This document shows positions 1 to 11,265 of a stretch of DNA of 64,000 bases, in pieces (positions within the stretch are counted from its first letter, which is position 1; every line of letters starts with the position of its first letter). Source of the DNA: Aphrocallistes beatrix. Taxonomy: Eukaryota > Porifera > Hexactinellida > Sceptrulophora > Aphrocallistidae. The notes below the pieces were generated by a model. It searched no databases. It had not been told where the DNA came from and was given only the letters and a program-made list of their open reading frames with translations. The DNA lies in NCBI GenBank assembly GCA_963281255.1, contig OY725494.1, positions 881,934 through 945,933 of the forward strand, given 5' to 3'. Made by a program: the position numbers and the translations under genes.

Positions 1-75
1 ACATCATTACTTTGCAAATCTAAAAATTCCATTTGAACCTCACCTGAATAAAATAAAAATTGAATTAAAATATAA

Positions 76-1047
76 TTAATACAAATAACAAATAATAATA
101 CCTATGTGTTCCTCTTTAATATATGGCTGACATTGGTGCAGTTCTTCGGGAAGCACAATCCAAGGATCCGCGATCAACGTGAATAGAATTTGTTTCTCAC
201 GGAATTCCATAAATCTCGAGTTAAACTCGAACATAAGGTCCTCTATACAAGTAGAAAACAAATCACAGTTCTTTAGATTATATTTCAGGTTCAAAAATTG
301 TAACTTTTCAAAGTTTCCACAATTGTGAGCTTTCAATTGCATCTGAAAAAGTTTGAGCTTAGATTCAAATGCCGTGATGTGTCCAATCATGTTACAAACA
401 ATTTTGTCTTTACCTTGGAGCTGCTTATTGAGAGCATTCAAGTGGTCAGTTATGTCTGTGAGAAAGCCCAGTTTTTCAATCCAATCTTTTTCGTACAGTT
501 TAGGAATAATATTCACTATTTTCTCTGGCAGATGTTCAGATTTCTCTGAGAAAAACTGCTTTACTACCTCAAAGAGGTGGAAATAATGGTCCAGCACAGC
601 ACCTTTTGATAACCATCTTACCTCAGAATGGTATACAAGCTCGCCATAATTGCTGTCATACTCTTTCAGGATAGCTTTAAATTGTCCGTGGTTAAGGGCA
701 TGACTCTTGATGTAATTCACGCTAGTGATAACATCATTCATCACTGCTATTAGAGGTGCACTGTAAAGAGCAGCTAGATTCTCCTGGTGAATGATGCAAT
801 GATAAGATAACAAATCATTTCTTATTTCTTTCGCCATGATGATTCCACATTTTGTTATAAGTTCAACCAAAGTGTACGGTTTTTGTGCCCTGGCTACTTC
901 CCATGATACTTTAAATGAGGCATGCAAAGCCTTTTCATTGACACTCTTGATAGCTCCAAATAAAGAAGTTGATGTTTTGTGGGCATTTTTCAGGCACATC
1001 AGTTTTGACGATCTAGACTCGGTTCCATGAGGGTATCTAACATCCAT
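76..1047 (-). CDS. hAT-family transposase fragment (ZBED/GTF2IRD2-like)
   Basis: An open frame of 323 codons matches the middle of hAT-superfamily transposases of the ZBED/SCAND3/GTF2IRD2 lineage. The diagnostic blocks are HCIIHQENLAA near residue 82, the VNYIKSHALN segment about 30 residues later, and SEVRWLSKGAVL near residue 140. The N-terminal BED zinc finger and first catalytic region are absent: the frame runs only about ten codons above the ATG before a stop. The C-terminal dimerisation region is also missing. It is therefore a truncated element or the remnant of a domesticated copy, not an active transposase. No TIRs were found around it. Family assignment is confident; host function is unsupported. 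Confidence 0.8.
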   Translation of the reverse strand: MDVRYPHGTESRSSKLMCLKNAHKTSTSLFGAIKSVNEKALHASFKVSWEVARAQKPYTLVELITKCGIIMAKEIRNDLLSYHCIIHQENLAALYSAPLIAVMNDVITSVNYIKSHALNHGQFKAILKEYDSNYGELVYHSEVRWLSKGAVLDHYFHLFEVVKQFFSEKSEHLPEKIVNIIPKLYEKDWIEKLGFLTDITDHLNALNKQLQGKDKIVCNMIGHITAFESKLKLFQMQLKAHNCGNFEKLQFLNLKYNLKNCDLFSTCIEDLMFEFNSRFMEFREKQILFTLIADPWIVLPEELHQCQPYIKEEHIGIIICYLY

Positions 1048-2100
1048 GTCTTTGTGTTTCGCTAGGACTTCGTTTGTTTATCCGAATTTATTAAAGAACT
1101 GCCAAGTTGTAGAGCTATGAATATTGGCACGTAGGTGTAAAAGAATAAGTCAATGATTTTTTCGAATATCTAAGCGAAATTGTCCCCCTTCTGCAAAAAA
1201 TCTGAAAGTTTGTTCTATATATTATCTATACCAGCTGCTAAATCTAAATTGGAGATAATCATCTGAACAAGCACATTTAGGAAGGCGTTTCATAGATCTT
1301 TAACAGAAAAGAGCAAGAGCTATTGGAATTAGGTAAAAAAAGTAGAAAAAACGTAGTATATTAAAGCTTGCATACAATGTTATACTTTTCTAGGTTTCGT
1401 TAATTAAGTTACGATATCACACGTTGAGATGTCTTCAAAATTATTTCAATCAATAATACTGTGTCGTATAACCACAATACAGCTTATAAATACAGTGGAA
1501 CTCGGGAATTACGGTCATTCTTGGGCCTGAGAAAAGTGGCCTTAATTTCGGGGTAGCCGTAATCTGAAACTTTTTGGAAGAAACCATATTTCATTAAGAT
1601 TAGCCTTAATATACCAATTAGAACCGACTATTACATAATAAAGTTGCTGCGAATTCTAATGCTTTATCTTAACTCAACAGACCAGAGAGAGTATGTTTAT
1701 CGAACGAGCAGATTGAAACCAGTCCCACCCACATAACTATGTCTAGAATATTACATTCGTTGGAATAACAATGCCGCTTCCTATCTATTCTCTGATTTTT
1801 CTCATAAGCTGTCAAATGACCGTTATGAGGGGTTCCACTGTAATTCGAAGGTCTATAAGTGACTCTAAACACAACCAAATTTAATAAGAATACCAGACAC
1901 TAACTCTCAGTAGTTATTGTTTAAATGTTTAGAGAATAAAGAAAATTGTCCTGCGAACCACTGGTTGAAAACCCTTGATCAATAAATCATATATGGCTTC
2001 ACTTTCACAAAAGAAATGGTTATCCTCGCCGCTATGCATTCTCGTTGTTGATAATACTTGATAATAGCAATAAGTAGACTACAGGATATATTTTTATAAT
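1048..2100. other. Non-coding stretch with one MITE end
   Basis: No convincing gene. At about 1496 a sequence starting CAGTGGAACTCGGGAATTAC resembles a pogo/Tigger-type MITE terminus, but no matching right end was found. The rest is AT-rich and unassigned. Confidence 0.4.
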
Positions 2101-2644
2101 TCCATTAAGAATTGACTTGTCTGTGACCAGTACAACATTCTATACTATTATTCCAACTATCCTTCTGCACCTGACAATTTCTTCAATCATGTCTAACACC
2201 AGTATATATTTAATTATGCAGCAATATATCAGTTATCATTTATTTCATCGAATGATTCATTGCATAATGTTTAAATTAACTATTTTTTAGGTAAATCATT
2301 ATTCATGATGAAAGAATGATTAAAATGTGTAGGTACAGGTGGGTGATCTTTAGTTACGTATATAAGCTGCTCTACGCATAATTATTCTATCAATAGTTTC
2401 AATACATTCTTAAAATAAATATATTTCCACATTAACTAGATAGCATATCAGTAAAATGTAAATTGATGCCAACCTAGATGTATGAAAATCCAGTGTATGA
2501 TATTCAACTTTAGATCTACGATGAAGAGTGAACGGATTGAATAAAATAAGTATTTTAGAAGGATTCCACAGAAATATAGGTTCAAATGACTACTTCATAA
2601 ACTATTGTTTTCAAATAATATCATATTTATTAGAATAGCTTGCT
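2100..2644 (+). repeat. Upstream flank duplicated with the PTTG1IP-like gene
   Basis: This flank aligns along its length with 6440-6986, upstream of the second PTTG1IP-like gene. Shared blocks include CCTTCTGCACCT, CATTGCATAATGTTTAAATT and the segment from 2515 to 2560. The duplication therefore included about 0.5 kb of 5' DNA and probably the promoter. The flank has more substitutions and indels than the start of the coding sequence. Confidence 0.75.
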
Positions 2645-3106
2645 ATGCTCTCTCATTTCGCTGTGATTCTGTGTCTACTTAGTATTCATGCTTCATTCCA
2701 CACTTGTCTATCACAACACAGCTTAACAGACATAAAAAGCACCAATACCTGCGCGATATTCAATGGAAGCTGTAGTGACTGTATTACTAAATCTCAAGGA
2801 GAGTGCTACTATTGCGGTAACGAATGTATTGAGGCTGGTGGTATAACGAACTTCTTCTCAAGATGTCCACTCAATGAGTTCTACACAGGACAGTGTAACT
2901 TGAATCTACTCGGTATCATCATTCTTTCGTGTTTAGGGTTTCTATGTTGTTGTTGTTATTGTGGTTGTTGTAGTGTATTGATTTGCTGCTGCTGCTGCTG
3001 TTCTTGCTGCGACTCAGATGACTCTTCAGAAACTTACGGATTTGCAAGTAGAGCAGCAAGAGACACTGCCAAAATAGCGATGCTAGTTGCAATGAATAGA
3101 CATTAA
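2645..3106 (+). CDS. PTTG1IP-like PSI-domain membrane protein, copy 1
   Basis: A 153-residue type I membrane protein. Residues 1-23 form a signal peptide. Residues about 35-85 hold eight cysteines in a PSI-like pattern (CAIFNGSCSDCI, CYYCGNEC). A membrane segment follows at about 88-106 and runs into a cytosolic cysteine run (about 99-126), then a short polar tail. This order, ectodomain CxxC plus TM followed immediately by CCCC, matches PTTG1IP (pituitary tumor-transforming 1 interacting protein). Vertebrate PTTG1IP has a longer charged coiled-coil tail, so this one is reduced. The cysteine run is encoded partly by a TGC/TGT microsatellite near 2985-3010 and could be palmitoylated (inference). 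Intronless. A paralogue lies at 6987-7445 on the same strand. Confidence 0.75.
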   Translation: MLSHFAVILCLLSIHASFHTCLSQHSLTDIKSTNTCAIFNGSCSDCITKSQGECYYCGNECIEAGGITNFFSRCPLNEFYTGQCNLNLLGIIILSCLGFLCCCCYCGCCSVLICCCCCCSCCDSDDSSETYGFASRAARDTAKIAMLVAMNRH

Positions 3107-3576
3107 ATTCAATTTGAATCGGATCCTAATGTTAGGAGTAAGAATATCGATGTAGGCGCATAGCTTGTATATAAGAAGGATTCAGTTGTTGTTAGTTTAT
3201 TAGTGCAGTACACAACTTAATTGTATTTTTTTGTGTATTCTATATTGATAATTTTCAAGCGATATCCTATACCCCGCCTATAATCTATATCTGTAACACT
3301 AATACTAAGAATGTATGTTTGTTATGATACATAATCTAATGAGTGGGACTTTGTTTTGTATTTGGAATATGCTAAGACTTTCCAAAAGTATTCTCACCGG
3401 GACGAGTCAACTCGTACCAATTATGTGCTTAAAATACTGTTGTAACAACATGTGTGTTTGTTTAATAATATCTACAATAATCTCTCTAGCAACAATGAAC
3501 TAATACATAGAGCCTAACAGTAACTTGGATATTGAACTAGAGATGCGGTAAAAGATGATGAACTAATAGTATTACA

Positions 3577-4640
3577 CAAATGCGCTTCGCTTGCTTGCTC
3601 TGCGCGGCTGGAAGGCACTTTGTGTCCATTGGAGGCACTCTTTCGGCGCCTGGGTCCCACATTGATTAATTATACAGGAGATAACATCTCTGATATCACT
3701 CGAAAATCACCAAATTTGTCAATTTTTAAATTCTTGATAAGTGATGATGACGTCATAACAGAATGATGAATCATCATTTTAGTGAGAGTTGTGATTTATA
3801 TGTTAATATACAGGGTGGGGAATAAGTTCTGCCACAAGCTTCATTAGGTATAAAATTTCACATACTCAAACAATCTTAGTTATTATGGTCCTTAGAGATT
3901 GTAATTCGAATATTTTCAATGATTTTAAAAGATTTTTCGATTCTATGACTTAGAAATGTGTTTTGTATGGTGAGTTTTGAGAAAAAAATGTGTCCTGGTC
4001 CGCAGCGAAAATCGTGAATCAGGGCCCACTGCTTCTGTAAAAAATGTCTTCATAATCGATGTCCCATGACGATTTAGCACCTGGTAGCTTTCATTCGCCA
4101 TATAAATATTTCATAAATCCACTGAATTCGTTATCAGAAACGAGAAAAAGTATTTCAGTCGCAGTTCAAATTAGTTACATTTTGCAAAATTCCCCAAAAT
4201 GGCACTTTTTTTCACATCACAAAGAAATCTGATCCAATTGGTCTTCAAAATGCACTGATCTGAACATCTTATATCTCTACAAATTTAGAGTGTTCGAGGA
4301 AAATGTGTGAGCTAATTCTAGAATTTGAAGACTCTGGGAAGATAACTTGAAAAGCAGTGGGGCCTGATTCACGATTTTCGCTGCGGGCCAGGACACATTT
4401 TTTTTCCTCAAAACTCACCATACAAAACACATTTCTAAGTCATAGAATCGAAAAATCTTTTAAAATCATTGAAGATATTCGAATTACAATCTCTAAGAAC
4501 CATAATAACTAAGATCGTTTAAGTATAAGAAATTTTATACCTAATGAAGCTTGTGGCAGAACTTATTCCCCACCCTGTACATATTCTATTAAAATTTTAG
4601 GCTTCTATCACCTAAAATAGCTGAGTTATTGTCGTTATTA
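3577..4640 (-). repeat. Hel-A repeat (reverse orientation), split by a MITE
   Basis: A 3'-end-first copy of Hel-A: the GC-rich end (GCGCTTCGCTTGCTTGC) at 3580, then the conserved body with TGACGTCAT at about 3747. It breaks at 3810 for the mariner-like MITE and resumes at 4578. Confidence 0.75.
3811..4577. mobile_element. Tc1/mariner-type MITE with very long TIRs
   Basis: Begins CAGGGTGGGGAATAAGTTCT and ends with its reverse complement, flanked by TA on both sides, the mariner target duplication. The inverted arms stay matched for over 200 bp (about 3811-4045 against 4345-4577), with an unrelated central loop. No transposase is encoded. It is inserted inside a Hel-A copy, so it is younger than that copy. 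Confidence 0.85.
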
Positions 4641-4811
4641 TTAGGGGCTCCTTGCATAAGAGGATGGGTTCAAGGAGGGATGAAAACTGTTCGAGGAAGG
4701 TAGAAATAACATATTAACCAACCCCTCTTGAAAATTTCCCTGGATTTTAGGATTGAAATCCCTGAATGCTATTATATTTTTAATTTTGATTAATAAATTA
4801 GCATGAATCAA

Positions 4812-5427
4812 TCCTTACTATTAAAACTCGATTAATATTTATATATATACAGTAGAACTCGGTTAGTACGTACTCGGGATAAGACGTACTTCGGCTTAGT
4901 GAGTGGGACTTTGTTTTGTATTTGGAATATGCTATGAAAATCCAGTGTATGATATTCAACTTTAGATCTACGATGAAGAGTGAACGGATTGAATAAAATA
5001 AGTATTTTAGAAGGATTCCACAGAAATATAGGTTCAAATGACTACTTCATAAACTATTGTTTTCAATTGTCATATTTTTAAAAGTTAAGCAAAACAGTTA
5101 TTCGAGCATAACTCAGCTATTATAGGAGATAGAAGGCTGAAATTTTAATAGAATCTGTATACTAATATACCACACATATGATACAACTATCATCAAAAAA
5201 TGATGACTCATCACTTTGTTATGACGTCATCATTACTCATCAAAATTTTAAAAAATGACAATTTTGTTGACTTTTCGTGCGCTATCGATTATAGCATTAG
5301 TACAGAGGTATTTAGAGATGTTGTTTCCATTGTAATCAGTCAATGTGATCCCAGGCGACCGAAGGGAGCCTCCGGCGGACACAAAGTGTCCGCCAGCCGC
5401 GCAGCGCAAGCAAGCGAAGCGCGCTTG
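4812..5427 (+). repeat. Hel-A copy carrying PTTG1IP-locus flanking DNA
   Basis: Starts TCCTTACTATTAAAACTCG, ends GAAGCGCGCTTG and keeps the usual 3' body from 5067 on. Its 5' half is replaced by a pogo-like terminus (4850-4898) and by 4900-5066, which is host DNA from the PTTG1IP-like gene flanks. Confidence 0.75.
4900..5066 (+). repeat. Duplicated PTTG1IP flank junction
   Basis: Bases 4900-4934 match 3340-3374 (downstream of copy 1). They are joined, with a TA overlap, to 4933-5066, which is identical over 134 nt to 2481-2614 (upstream of copy 1). The order downstream-then-upstream is what the boundary between two tandem gene units would look like. Confidence 0.85.
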
Positions 5428-5689
5428 TAGACTTAAATTTGAAATTTGTGATCAGAAATTTTCCTGGATTCCTGAAACATGTTAAATAATAAGGAACATA
5501 AAAGCATTCAATACATTCTATAAACTACTGTAGTAGATTACATTTATAGAAATTATTATAGGCTAGTTAAAATCTCAAAATCCCTGGATTTTTCATTAAA
5601 TCCCTGAATCCATGGATCATAATTCATTTCTCTGGATAATCCAGGGATCCCTGGAGGGCTAATTAGTAAGTATGAAATAGAAACAAGTG

Positions 5690-6080
5690 GTTTCTTAAGT
5701 AGGGAGGGCGATTTCAGAAGAAGAGATAGTCCAATCCGAGAACTCAAAAGATGATACCTCACCAGATGTATTGCACTTCAACGTTAGGAATCACGACAGA
5801 TAAGTGCAGTGCCTCCACTCTGACGATGTGCAGGCCTAGCACGATCAAGGAGCTAGTAGCCTGGATGGAATGCATTCAGTTCTCAGGACCACATCACTTG
5901 ACGTGAACCAGGTCTCAGTGACGGCAACAACGTCAGGATATGATGGTGATCAGACACATAATCAAGAAAACGAGAATTTGTCCGAAGATTTTGTCCTAAG
6001 ATTCCGAGCGTTGGGAAGATAGAAGGGTCTAAGATCGTGATGACCACGCAGGGAAGATTTAATTGACTTGATGGCAATAA
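5690..6080 (-). pseudogene. Non-LTR retrotransposon endonuclease relic
   Basis: Reading the minus strand across several frames gives the hallmark order of an APE-type LINE endonuclease: NARNLRTKSSDKF, then DVVAVTETWF, then RTECIPS, then SFEFSDWTISSSE. Frameshifts and stops separate the blocks, so this is a decayed fragment. No reverse transcriptase was found nearby. The clade was not determined. Confidence 0.6.
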
Positions 6081-6439
6081 GATTAGATGGATTTCGAACT
6101 AAAATAAATACGCACGGTGTAATGCAAGAGGGAAGGCAAATGATAAGAATAAGAATGAGGAAGAAGTGGAGAAAGAAAAATAGAATTACTTACCTGATTA
6201 AGAAAGGGAAAGTGTCCCAGGTGAAGAGCACCTGTCTCCCCCTCGTTCGCTCGGCTCGGAGAGCTGTAGGCCTATAGTGAGTAAAATAGTGAGTAAAGCA
6301 ATAGCTTATATTTGTATACTACAAACAATTTTTTTATTAAAGTATATAACGATGAAATAAATTAGATATACAAGTAGTATATGTTTTTATCACTAGTCAT
6401 CGTGCAACATAGTTAGCAGCCGAACTTGCTTGATATCCT

Positions 6440-6986
6440 TAAATGTAATTATGACTTTAAAATTCCATTATGAATTGACTATCCTTCTGCACCTAACAAT
6501 TTCTTCAATCATATATAATACAGTATACATTTAATTATACAGCTATTTTAACATTGATTTCGTCAAACAATGTGTACTCATTGCATAATGTTTAAATTAA
6601 CTAATTTTAGACAAATCTTCATTCATAATGAATTATAAGTTAAAATGCGTAGGCACATGTGGGTGAACTTTGTTATTATTAGCTAATCTGTGCGCAATTA
6701 TTATATCAATAGTTATAGTCTCAATATAAATATAGTTCCACATTAACTAGATATAGCATATCAGTAAAACGTTAAATTGATGCGAACTTAGATGTAACAA
6801 GAAAATCCAGTATAATATTCAACTTTAGATCTACGATGAAGAGTGAACGGATTGAATAAAATAAGTATTATTAATAAAGTTCAATGTTATTAATATATAT
6901 ACATATTTTAGAAGGATTACATAGAAAAATAGTCGCAAATTACTATTTCATAAGCTTGTTTACAATCTAGATTCATTAGAATAGCT
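6440..6986 (+). repeat. Second copy of the PTTG1IP-like upstream flank
   Basis: Counterpart of 2100-2644, with the same landmarks. It also includes an AT-rich insertion near 6870-6905 that is absent from copy 1. Confidence 0.75.
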
Positions 6987-7445
6987 ATGCTCTCTCATTT
7001 CGCAGTGATTCTGTGTCTGCTTAGTATTCATGCTTCATTCCACACTTGTCTATCACAACACAGCTTAACAGACGTAGAAAGCACCAATACTTGCGCGATA
7101 TTCGGTACAAGCTGTAGTGACTGTATTACTAAATCTCAAGGAGAGTGTTACTATTGCGAAAACAAATGCATTGAGGCTGGTGGTATAACGAACATCTTCT
7201 CAAAGTGTCCACTCAACGAGTTCTATATAGGACAGTGTATCTTGGATCTACTAGGTTTCATAGTTATCTTATGTTTAGGGTTTCTATGTTGTTGTTGTTG
7301 TTGCTGTTGTTGGAGTTTATTGATTTGCTACTGCTGTTGTTTTTGCTGTCGCTCAAAAGACTCTTCAGAAACTTACGACTTTGGAAATCATGCGGAAAGG
7401 GACGCAGCTAAAATACGGATGCTAGTTGGGATGAATAAATATTAA
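6987..7445 (+). CDS. PTTG1IP-like PSI-domain membrane protein, copy 2
   Basis: A 152-residue paralogue of the 2645 gene with the same order: signal peptide, eight-cysteine PSI-like ectodomain, one membrane span and a cytosolic cysteine run. The first 29 residues are identical to copy 1, with only two silent changes. The tail after the cysteine run differs at many positions (RSKDSSETYDFGNHAERD against DSDDSSETYGFASRAARD). The cysteine run has acquired Trp, Tyr and Phe. All ectodomain cysteines are retained, which argues that the fold is still constrained. The downstream flank to about 7540 also aligns with that of copy 1. Confidence 0.75.
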   Translation: MLSHFAVILCLLSIHASFHTCLSQHSLTDVESTNTCAIFGTSCSDCITKSQGECYYCENKCIEAGGITNIFSKCPLNEFYIGQCILDLLGFIVILCLGFLCCCCCCCCWSLLICYCCCFCCRSKDSSETYDFGNHAERDAAKIRMLVGMNKY

Positions 7446-7544
7446 TGCTACCATGAATTGGACCTTATATACTAAGTATGCTTGTTGTGATATATTTGAA
7501 TGAGTGGGACTCTGTTTTGTATTTAGAATATGCTATAGCATAGC

Positions 7545-8913
7545 CCTATGTATATTAGGCCATCCAAATCTCAAAAATGGACCAGGGATGCGATCGAAGA
7601 TGGTTGAACGAGGTGCCCGCATTTGTTAGAATTTTGAAGTTGTCATTTGTTAGAATTATCTCAACTGTCACTTGTTATAATCGTTTTCTAGACTACTTCC
7701 TATTAAGTGATAATAGAATTTATACACGTACGTCTAAATTTAATGGTTTACTAATTTAATCCTAGCTAAGTTTATTTGATCTAAACAAAAAACATTTTGA
7801 AGAGAGTTACTCGATTTGCTTACGTAGTATTCTCTATCAAATCATATTACTATCGAGTGTGTCCTCAATATGAGATAGCAATTGACTCAAATCGCTGACT
7901 CGATCTAAGACGCTGAATCCGAGGGAGGACTGAGGAGATCGAGCCCCCTGTGCCAAAAATAATCCATTAATGTGATATAAAATTTGGATTGGAGCATCCC
8001 CTTGAAGTGGTACCAATTAACTAATGATTTCCAGAGTTCGGTACCCTTGGGCTCGTACCTTAACATTAATACCTCTTTGCTATATTGTTCTCTCCTCTAA
8101 GTATTTCATCTAGGAAATTAGATTAAGAATGAGACAAGAGGGTTCGTAAATATAGAATTGTTAGATATTAGTATCGAGCTAGCTCGGCTTCAAGTAAAAG
8201 TCAAATGATGTTCGAAATAAATATTTACTTAGATTAAAAGTGAAACATGAAATATCAGAAACCACTGTCTCACTCTTTTCTGCTATCACACAACACATCT
8301 AGAACACTTAGATTAGTCCCTGATTAACTCTAACTCTTCAACACACTTAGACATATTCTCCTAGATTTTTATAATTTTTTAAATTCCCGACTATACTTTG
8401 TAAGTGACTTATTTCTAAAATATCCAGTTACCGTAATTTTATCTTGAAATAAATATGGGTACAAAATGTAGAATGTTTTTGTGCAGACTAAGTTACTATA
8501 ATACTTTTAACCCGATACCTCGCGATACAATTCTGCCACTTTTTGTATTTTTGAGATAATAACTCAAAAATGTTGCTTATTTCTGAAAACAATCTCAATG
8601 ATTATAAACAAATTCACCTCTGGAATTCTTTTCCAGCCATACAGAATTTTCGCAATTGTTGTTCACAATTTTAGAATGATAGGAGCTTTATGAATAAATA
8701 TCACATACCTATTCCTCAATAAAACGCTATTTTACACTATTTTGAAACTTGAAAAATCTGCGGGATAAAATAGTGTAATCTTGGGATATGAGTACGTATT
8801 GTGCTTATGCCATTACCCCAGGGATGAGGCGTGATTGAAAAACAACTAGGAGGACGCAAAGCTAGCATCGATTGAAAGCAATCTAATTGGCTTATTTAAG
8901 GAATGATGTGAAC
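7545..8913. other. Non-coding, unassigned
   Basis: No gene is supported. A stretch near 7600-7750 weakly resembles the centre of the FB-2 palindrome (CTACTTCCTATTAagTGATAATA), so it may be an old fragment of that family. The rest shows nothing recognisable. Confidence 0.35.
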
Positions 8914-9275
8914 CAGAGTTGCACGCGGGCCGAAATTTGTAACCGCGGCCCGCAACTAAATTATTCGGCCCGCAGGAAGCCCGCATAAATATTTTTGGCC
9001 CGCAAGAAGCCCGCATAAATATTTTTGCCCGCTTTGTAAGTTATAAAATATAAACATATTAAGTTTCTGCAAACACAAATAAGTGGAAACTAACAAAGTT
9101 CCATTTATGTAAGTATTTATAATTGGTCCCTCGTGACAATTAAAAACATCGTCTCGGTTGTTGGTTGTCGCGGGGAGTCCTGCCAAGATTTCCAGCCCGC
9201 GGAGCCCGCAAACTATTATATTCAGCCCGCACGGCCCGCGGGCCGATAAGAAAAGTCGGCCCTCGTGCAACTCTG
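8914..9275. mobile_element. hAT MITE rich in CCCGC motifs
   Basis: Termini CAGAGTTGCACGCGGGCCG and CGGCCCTCGTGCAACTCTG are flanked by a perfect 8-bp duplication, ATGTGAAC (8906-8913 and 9276-9283). The interior repeats GGCCCGCA/GCCCGC motifs. The 362-bp length, the CAG...CTG ends and the 8-bp TSD identify a non-autonomous hAT element. Confidence 0.9.
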
Positions 9276-10029
9276 ATGTGAACGCATTACGCAGATCACA
9301 TTACGATATACTTGTAATTGTTAAATGAATTAATTTATCCGTAATATGATATAATGGAGTTACATTGATACTATACCGTGGTAGAACTTGGTTTATGGCA
9401 GCAATTTATATAATTCAAATCTAGAATTAGGATAATTTAGTAGGATACCTCAAATAAAGTTATATCATAAAAATTTAAGAAGATACAACACGATGATTTT
9501 TCAATGAGTAGAGCTTGCTAATTTTGAATAGTTTTGGAATACATCACAACAAATTATATCTCCAAATGTCTCTTCAAAATATCAGCTCACAATAATTAGA
9601 ATGAGAGCATACCGAAATATTGCAGCTTTTTTACACTTTTCTCAATCGATGATTTTTTATCGAAGCTAGATAATTATGCAATTGAAATTTCACAGGCTCT
9701 TATAATAACAGAAGAGATAATATAAATCTACTCACGAGGACTATACATCTGATAATTAAGTTAGTCTAAGAGTTCATGAATTCATACATGAATTCATAAT
9801 ATGGATGCATCCTTGACTTTTGGTACAGAATTAAAGAACTTGGAAAAAGAAATTGCGAAATAATGATTGGCGCTTAGCTCTTGTAAACTAATTTCTGCAA
9901 TTGTGGTATTGTACCAACCTTGTTTTGTCACTATCTAAACAACCCTGAATTACTCAAATATTCCCGATATCTTTACCACATTACAAAAGATTGTCTTTGT
10001 TATTAATACTCAAAGCCACAACTTATGTC

Positions 10030-10975
10030 TGATATATTGATTGACTCAATGACTCATGAGTTACCACTACGAGTCATCGAGTCAGACCCGTTGACTATAG
10101 TAATCAAAATTCCCAACAAGTTATATGACTCGGTGACTCGTGAGTCATCGAGTCATGACTCGCGAGTCATCGGGTCATTTATCGGACTAATCGAGTAATG
10201 ACGCGAGTCACCGAATTATGACTTGCGAGTCACTTATTCATGACTGGTGAGCATAGGTGGCTCGTGAGGTTCCATATGAGGAGGCTATTTAATAATAATA
10301 ATAATTTGAATAATATTATTGCCTAGATTCCTATTTCAAACTCCATGATTAATCTAAATTATATCACAGTAAAGTGAGGTGATTTTATTCCAGAAAGTTA
10401 GAGAATATTCTTGAGACAATGGAAGAATTGTTAAATAATTGAGTACGTATGTATATAAAAAAGTATGTCATTATAGAAATAATTTGGGGAATACTTATGG
10501 AAATGACGCAAGTTTTTATATAAACCCAATCAGAACACTAATTCATTGGTCAATAATAATCTACCATACAAAATAATCATGCTTCAGTTCCAAGAAGTTC
10601 AGCTCAATGTAACTTAAATATTTTGATTAATTTGTGGGATAATTATTATCACCATATCTTCGATTAACTTAGTGGAAAGCCCCTCAGTTAGAAGCCAATA
10701 AGATTAAATTTTGGGGAGGCTGAGCCTCAGCAAGCCTCCATTATGTAGCGCCCATGCTCGTGAGTTATCGATTCATTTATCGGATTCATCGAGCCATGAC
10801 TCGGGAGTCACCGAATCATGACTCGTTAGTCACTGAATCATGACATCCGGGTCACCGAGTCATCGAGTCGTGAACAAGAGTCACCGAGTCATCAGGTTTC
10901 ATTAACGAGTCAATGACTCGATGACTCGAGTCATTAGATTTGATGACTTGTGAAAAACACTGATATAAACTTTGG
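10030..10975. repeat. GAGTC/GACTC-rich array (interrupted)
   Basis: Two blocks (about 10030-10243 and 10757-10965) consist of dozens of degenerate copies of GAGTCATCGAGTC and TGACTCG in both orientations. The gap between them is the hAT-like element at 10252-10756, so this was one continuous array. It contains many TGAGTCA-like half sites. The type of repeat is unknown. Confidence 0.7.
10252..10756. mobile_element. hAT-like MITE inside the GAGTC array
   Basis: Ends CATAGGTGGC and GCGCCCATG are imperfect inverted repeats. Flanks CTGGTGAG and CTCGTGAG make an 8-bp duplication with one mismatch. No coding capacity. Confidence 0.55.
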
Positions 10976-11265
10976 TAAGCAGACAAATTCCAAATTTAAT
11001 TGATGGACTTTAACAGGACCCGAACTCAGCATATCGCCAATCTAGTCTATTACATCAAAAATATAATAAATCGAGCGTCGCTATTTTATATTAGCTCTGA
11101 AAGGAAATCAGTGATCTGAAGACTTGAAAATGAGAGAGAAACGGTAAATTTATTTAATTAATTCTACCTAATTTTATACTTATCACCTGTGTTGTATATT
11201 TATCCTTTTCCCAGCAGCATTGCGTTAGTTCATTGATTTGATTGTTTTCTACTTAGTTTTGTATA

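Noticed and set aside
6180..6200. ACTTACCTG as a minus-strand splice donor for a host gene
   Set aside because: No coding exon abuts it; the neighbouring minus-strand homology is the LINE endonuclease relic.
8956..9270. Minus-strand ORF rich in CGLPAG repeats
   Set aside because: It lies entirely inside the hAT MITE; the apparent protein repeat is the translated CCCGC motif.
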